From the NCBI GenBank assembly GCA_964035545.1, contig OZ037768.1:10558741-10622740 (forward strand): a stretch of 64,000 nt of DNA, read 5' to 3'. The stretch's first letter is position 1, and the number at the start of each line of letters is the position of its first letter. The position numbers were made by a program, and so were the translations under genes. The DNA comes from Bugula neritina. Lineage: Eukaryota > Bryozoa > Gymnolaemata > Cheilostomatida > Bugulidae. The notes under the pieces were generated by a model. That model was not told the origin of the DNA, ran no database searches, and was given only the letters and a program-made list of their open reading frames with translations. Below are positions 59,991-64,000 of this stretch, piece after piece.

Positions 59991-62900
59991 CAGTACTAGT
60001 AGTAGTAGTAGTAGTAGTAGTGGTAGTAGTAGTAGTAGTAGTAGTGGTAGTAGTAGTGGTGGTGGTGGCGGCGGCGGCGGTAGTGGTAGTAGTGGTAGTG
60101 GTAGTAGTGGTAGTGGTAGGAGTTGCAGTAGTTACAGTGACAGCAATAACAGTAGCAGTAGTAGAGGTCGTTTAATTGGTTGTAGCAGTTTTAGCTGTAG
60201 TAGTACTAGCTGCTAGCAGTAACAGTGCTAGTTATAGCAGTACAAATTTTAGTAGTACTATAAGTAGTAGTAGCATTAGTAGTAGTACTAATGCTATCAC
60301 TAGTAATGTAGGTCAAGGTAATAGCTGTAGCAGGTGCAGTATCACAAGTAATGTCATACTACTGCTCAGTAAGTCATGATAACCTGGTCCTATTTTAGTA
60401 TGCTGTCTATTGATTGTGTGAGTAATGACTTATTGCCTTCCAAAGAATTATAGTGTTTGGTTGAAATTTTCAGGATATGATAAAGTGTATTGGAGGGTTC
60501 CAGGTGATTATTCCTCTGCTGGAACAGGTTCAGAGGGAACCACAGAGAGATGCTGATCAAGATTTATTCGAGGAAGATGCCGGGAAAGGTATTGTAATAC
60601 ATTTATATATATTTATATTATACTTGAATGGATAACACAGGGTTTTCATGGGTCACACTCTGTGATTTGTCATCCTCATGAAATTAATGAAACTGTAACT
60701 GTGTTGTTTTATTATGACATACTACTTTAACTACTGCAAACTCTCAATGCTTACAGATAACACTGTGTCTACTTTCTTCCAACTCCTCGGCTCCTTCATA
60801 GTCAACAGTGAGGAACATGAGGATCATTTGCTCTCTACTAATTCCATTCCTACCATCAGCGCTCTTGTACAGAAGGTAGGTTTATGAGGTTTGAGAAACA
60901 TGTGATGACAAAGGACTACTTCAATCGTAACTGTGTTTCTATGACTGCGATTTATGCGAATACTTGATATTCATGTGTTGATACTTTGGCTGAGTAAAGC
61001 TTGTAGCCATTATGTACGAAATATTCGAAGTTGATGAAATGTGTTTGCTTTCAATTTTCTTTATATTCCTTAGTTATGTAATATAAAGTCATGAAAGCGG
61101 ATTTTATGTTAAACTACTACTAGTATATTCTGAAATATATTTATCATATCTAACCCATTAAAAATTAGGAGATTTTAATCGTGTTAATTCCAACACATCA
61201 CATACAGTACACAGCTTTCTTGCAATGCTTTGATATTGTTTCCATTGACTACACCATATCTAAGTCTTAAGTTCTATTCTTTTTGCTGCAGTTGTAAAGT
61301 TTGCAGTAACGTTGAGATCAGGGCTGCTGCATCACCAGCCAAAGTCTCAAATGAGTCCAATTTTAAAGTTTTCTGCTTTGCGTACCCAACCTTTTTTTTA
61401 AATTGTGATGTTTTGTCTGCATGTGAAAGAAAAGGCATTGCTGAAAATAGAATTTGCATGTTTGAAGATTGTTCTAAATATGATTCAGTATAAACACATA
61501 GACTACATAACACTAACGACTACATTCTACAGTGTATAATCAATGTATATCATGGTGTAATCAATGTATATCATGGTATAGTCAATGTATATCATGGTAT
61601 AATCTATGTATATCATGGTATAGTCAATGTATATCATGGTATATCTATGTGCAGGTTGATAGCAGTCTGATAGATGAGTACACACTTATGGCTGTACAGA
61701 ACCTGCTACACGACTCTGTCAGGCCCGGCTCTCTCCTCTACAACTCTGTGATGCAACACATTCTCTTCGACTTCCGCCTGTGGAACAATTCTGATAAGTG
61801 GGAAGTCCGTGTTGGTTAGTATAAGGGATGTTTCCCTAAGTTTCTAACGGTATTTTCATTAATATTTATGGTACTTTTCAATTATGGTAAATTGGCTCGA
61901 AACTTCAAATTTTAAACTTTCAAGCTAGCTCAGTGAGTAAACTCTGTGTTGCAGCAGCTAAAAGTAGCGTGCAATAATTAATATTAGTTTTATGATAACA
62001 CGAACTTCAGAACCAGCTGGAAACGTCATCAGAAATTCCAAATGAATTCAAGACTTATTTGCACAAAACTTATTATAAAACAAAATTGTTGAAGTATACA
62101 ATCCTCAAGCAATCTGTAGATGATATCTAAGATGTAAATAAAACATTTGAATACTGCATAAATGAATTGTGGCAGAGATTATTTAAGATTAATAACTCCT
62201 TAAAATGTTTTTAGTTGTTTGTATTTTACACAACCACAGTTATTTTTTTATCTTGTGCATGTTGTATAGCAGCACCAAAATGTAAGCTAGTTTTGTTATG
62301 ACAGTTCACGCCCAGTACTTGTATAACATCATAACACAGTCTGGATCTGACATGTTCAGGAAGAACTTTGGAGTACAGTTTATATTGGACTCTATTTCCA
62401 TGTTTTACTGGTGAGCCTCGTACTTTACCATCATTTATGTATATTGTATTAGTACCAATCAGCAAACTTGATCTGTTGCGTATATTGAATGGCTTATTGG
62501 CTAGATGGAAGGGGGTGGGGTTAAAGCATTTCAATATAAATTTATATATATGTGCGTGTATATTTCTAATTTCGAGAAAACAGTTCAACACTTGATACTT
62601 TGTCATAAATATCAAAATTTATGTATTATTATTGGCTGTTAGTAAATATGCTATACCTATAATATCTAAGCTAATGCTTTCTTAGTTTATATTATATAAC
62701 TGTATATTATAGCAAGAGGTCATCTATGATTGAAAGTGACATAAGAACTGTGCGATCAGCTCTGTTCAACATCATCAAGTTTTACGTGAAGAAGAATATC
62801 AGCAAGGAAGAGCTGTTGGCTTTGTTGATGTTTATTCACACAGTCCAAGATGATACTGTGGTATGATGCTACTTCCTTAGGTCTATTATATTTAGTTACA

Positions 62901-64000
62901 GCTCTAAGGGTATTGCAGGTCTTGGTTCATGTCACTCTCTACTCATATCTTAGTTATTGTAAGCCTGTGATCTCTGTACCCATAAATTAAAGTTGCATAG
63001 TCTTTTCAAGTGTTATTTTAGTTATTTCTGGACTCACAGATACAAGATTTTTATATGCGGCAATAATTAGTGAATGAGCCAGTGCTTACCATTTTACACC
63101 CAGTCCATGTGTGTGTACTCCTCAAGATCTGCACTATGCACCAATATATTATATAATAGAGACATTCTCCATGCATGCTTTCCACATCACTGGTTCTCAC
63201 TTACTATTAGGTCATTTCTTGAAAACATTGATAACATTAAATCTCCTCCCCGCAAACTATTCAATTAAGGATACATATTAGCTACAAGCTATGCATGCAA
63301 TGATCTCTGTCTCAGATTATATAATAATTGTGTAGGTGCTAGAAGCTATTGCGATGCTACAGTCACTGATAGACATGCCAGGTGACCAGATACACCTGAA
63401 GTTATATGAAAGTGATGGAGCTGTGATGCTGTACCATATGCTCGTCAACCCCGACCCCTACCTCTTCAGCTTCACCGGAGAAAACAGGAGAAAGCGAGTT
63501 CCATTTGCTATTAAACAAGCCATTCTAAAAGTAAAATTTTAATAAGTACTGTTTTATTTTGGAAACCAACATGTGATTTCAATGCTAGAAGTGACGTAGA
63601 AGTTATGTTGTAATGATGTGAATTTAACTTGGCAAATCTGTTGATATGTTTCAGCTGATACTTGCCTTGCTTGGTACAAATAAAGTTCTGGATACTACCA
63701 AAAAGACACTTTACTTGGTGGAATACGGTATGGGTGGCCTAGTGTCACTGCTTCAACCCCTCAAACCTCCGACTGATAAGCTTAGTCTACAGCTGATGGA
63801 AATTGTCTGCTATCAAAGTTAGTTCCTATAATCTAACATATATTCCTAATTCCCTTCAGATAATAAATACTCAAAGAGTTATCTTTCCGGTACATTATGT
63901 TACTAATACTTTGTTTATTTCTCTCTGTAGCCCCAGATCCTAACTATCGCAACATGCTCTGTGTAGTGTCTCTCGCTCGATACGCTACACTGCCCACTAA
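50761..64000 (+). CDS. NBEAL1: Neurobeachin-like protein (NBEAL1/NBEAL2), N-terminal ~1200 residues
   Basis: Giant BEACH-family protein in vesicle and membrane traffic. Exons: 50761-50823, 51524-51771, 52177-52258, 52421-52521, 52655-52731, 53416-53498, 53748-53912, 54036-54141, 54428-54537, 54656-54841, 55318-55579, 56212-56315, 56562-56663, 56821-56945, 57225-57357, 57597-57710, 58738-58875, 59295-59451, 59671-59741, 59828-59926, 60474-60588, 60757-60875, 61655-61814, 62305-62410, 62713-62860, 63336-63530, 63655-63817 and 63931 to the window end. All phases close. The start fits NBEAL proteins (ELWGEFLRTKDDDAFFTYL). Residues ~1-560 are alpha-helical armadillo-like. From ~580 there is a ConA-like lectin fold (GGGGFSFHTWLC, VSIYIDGTLIKK). 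Further matches are DMIKCIGGFQVIIPLLEQ, HILFDFRLW and FRKNFGVQFILDS. The PH-BEACH and WD40 parts lie beyond the window. NBEAL1 versus NBEAL2 is not resolved. Confidence 0.92.
55655..55696. repeat. Perfect 13-bp inverted repeat (hairpin)
   Basis: TATAATCAGGTCA (55655-55667) pairs exactly with TGACCTGATTATA (55684-55696) around a 16-nt loop. In an NBEAL intron 76 bp after exon 55318-55579. Confidence 0.7.
57005..57084. repeat. (TA)n dinucleotide array, ~80 bp
   Basis: Almost perfect alternating TA with one phase slip near 57052. It starts 60 bp after the donor of NBEAL exon 56821-56945. Confidence 0.95.
58113..58171. repeat. (CA)n/(CG)n compound microsatellite
   Basis: CACACA runs interrupted by CGCGCGCG, in an NBEAL intron. 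Alternating purine-pyrimidine sequence of this kind can adopt Z-DNA. Confidence 0.85.
59935..60340 (+). repeat. (GTA)n/(GGT)n/(GCG)n trinucleotide array
   Basis: Starts within 10 bp of the donor of NBEAL exon 59828-59926 (ACA/GTGAGTAGT). A pure GTA core with GTG interruptions spans about 59945-60060, followed by GGTGGTGGCGGCGG, then decaying AGT/AGC words to about 60340. In one frame it reads as a long valine run; it is intronic by splice consensus. Confidence 0.9.
60876..61534. other. NBEAL intron, no recognised element
   Basis: AT-rich intron sequence leading to the 21-bp array. A cryptic acceptor (ATTCTACAG, ending 61532) lies directly before the array, but using it would bring a frameshift and early stop. 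Confidence 0.5.
61535..61639 (+). repeat. 21-bp minisatellite abutting an NBEAL splice acceptor, 5 copies
   Basis: Five exact-length units of TATAATCAATGTATATCATG+G run into the acceptor (…TATGTGCAG, exon from 61655). The unit is a multiple of 3 and in frame with the exon, so the frame upstream reads a heptapeptide YNQCISW repeatedly without a stop. Confidence 0.92.

Noticed and set aside
59822-60175. Polyvaline protein of 117 aa
   Set aside because: Starts in a real NBEAL exon and then runs into the intronic GTA array past a good GTGAGT donor.

Overview
This is nuclear DNA from an animal, not a prokaryotic or viral window. Genes are split into many short exons (about 60-260 bp) joined by GT-AG introns, and most introns are AT-rich and full of simple repeats. 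There are no operons, ribosome binding sites, tRNA or rRNA genes or CRISPR arrays. The families present (a ZIP8/14-type metal transporter, ACTL6A/BAF53, DSTYK, MOB4, a neurobeachin-like BEACH-family protein and a SUEL lectin) indicate a bilaterian invertebrate. The very AT-rich intergenic DNA and the lectin would suit a lophotrochozoan such as a mollusc, bryozoan or annelid, but the phylum is inference. I built the exon models by hand from splice consensus, reading frame and family alignment recalled from memory. Every complete model closes in frame.

Layout. 924-6453 (+): 3' part of a ZIP8/ZIP14-type transporter; its 5' exons lie outside the window. 7008-13563 (-): complete ACTL6A, 11 exons, 429 aa. 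14560-28245 (+): complete DSTYK pseudo-dual-specificity kinase, 921 aa, head-to-head with ACTL6A across about 1 kb. 31363-34836 (+): a lineage-type secreted or anchored protein of 261 aa with a signal peptide, a small Cys-rich domain, a SUEL/rhamnose-binding lectin domain and a hydrophobic C-terminus. 35995-38514 (-): complete MOB4/phocein, 224 aa. 41192-41443 (-): a small 83-aa secreted Cys-rich peptide gene with its own TATA box and poly(A) signal. 41.6-50.7 kb: a gene desert rich in cryptically simple sequence. 50761-64000 (+): the first ~1200 residues of a neurobeachin-like (NBEAL1/2) protein, which runs off the right edge.

The genes do not form a pathway. ACTL6A (chromatin remodelling), DSTYK (signalling), MOB4 (STRIPAK complex), NBEAL (membrane traffic) and the ZIP transporter (Zn/Mn/Fe import) are independent conserved genes. 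The lectin and the small peptide are the lineage-specific secreted products.

Mobile and repeat content: six copies of one tRNA-derived SINE, two MITEs with terminal inverted repeats, and several minisatellites. A recurring theme is that tandem arrays start at, or end within a few tens of bases of, splice sites; in one case 14 copies of a 23-bp unit each carry a perfect GTAAGTG donor. The most interesting candidates are this splice-site amplification, the small CxxxC...GGYxCxC secreted peptide, and the lectin with its possible anchored/soluble splice switch.
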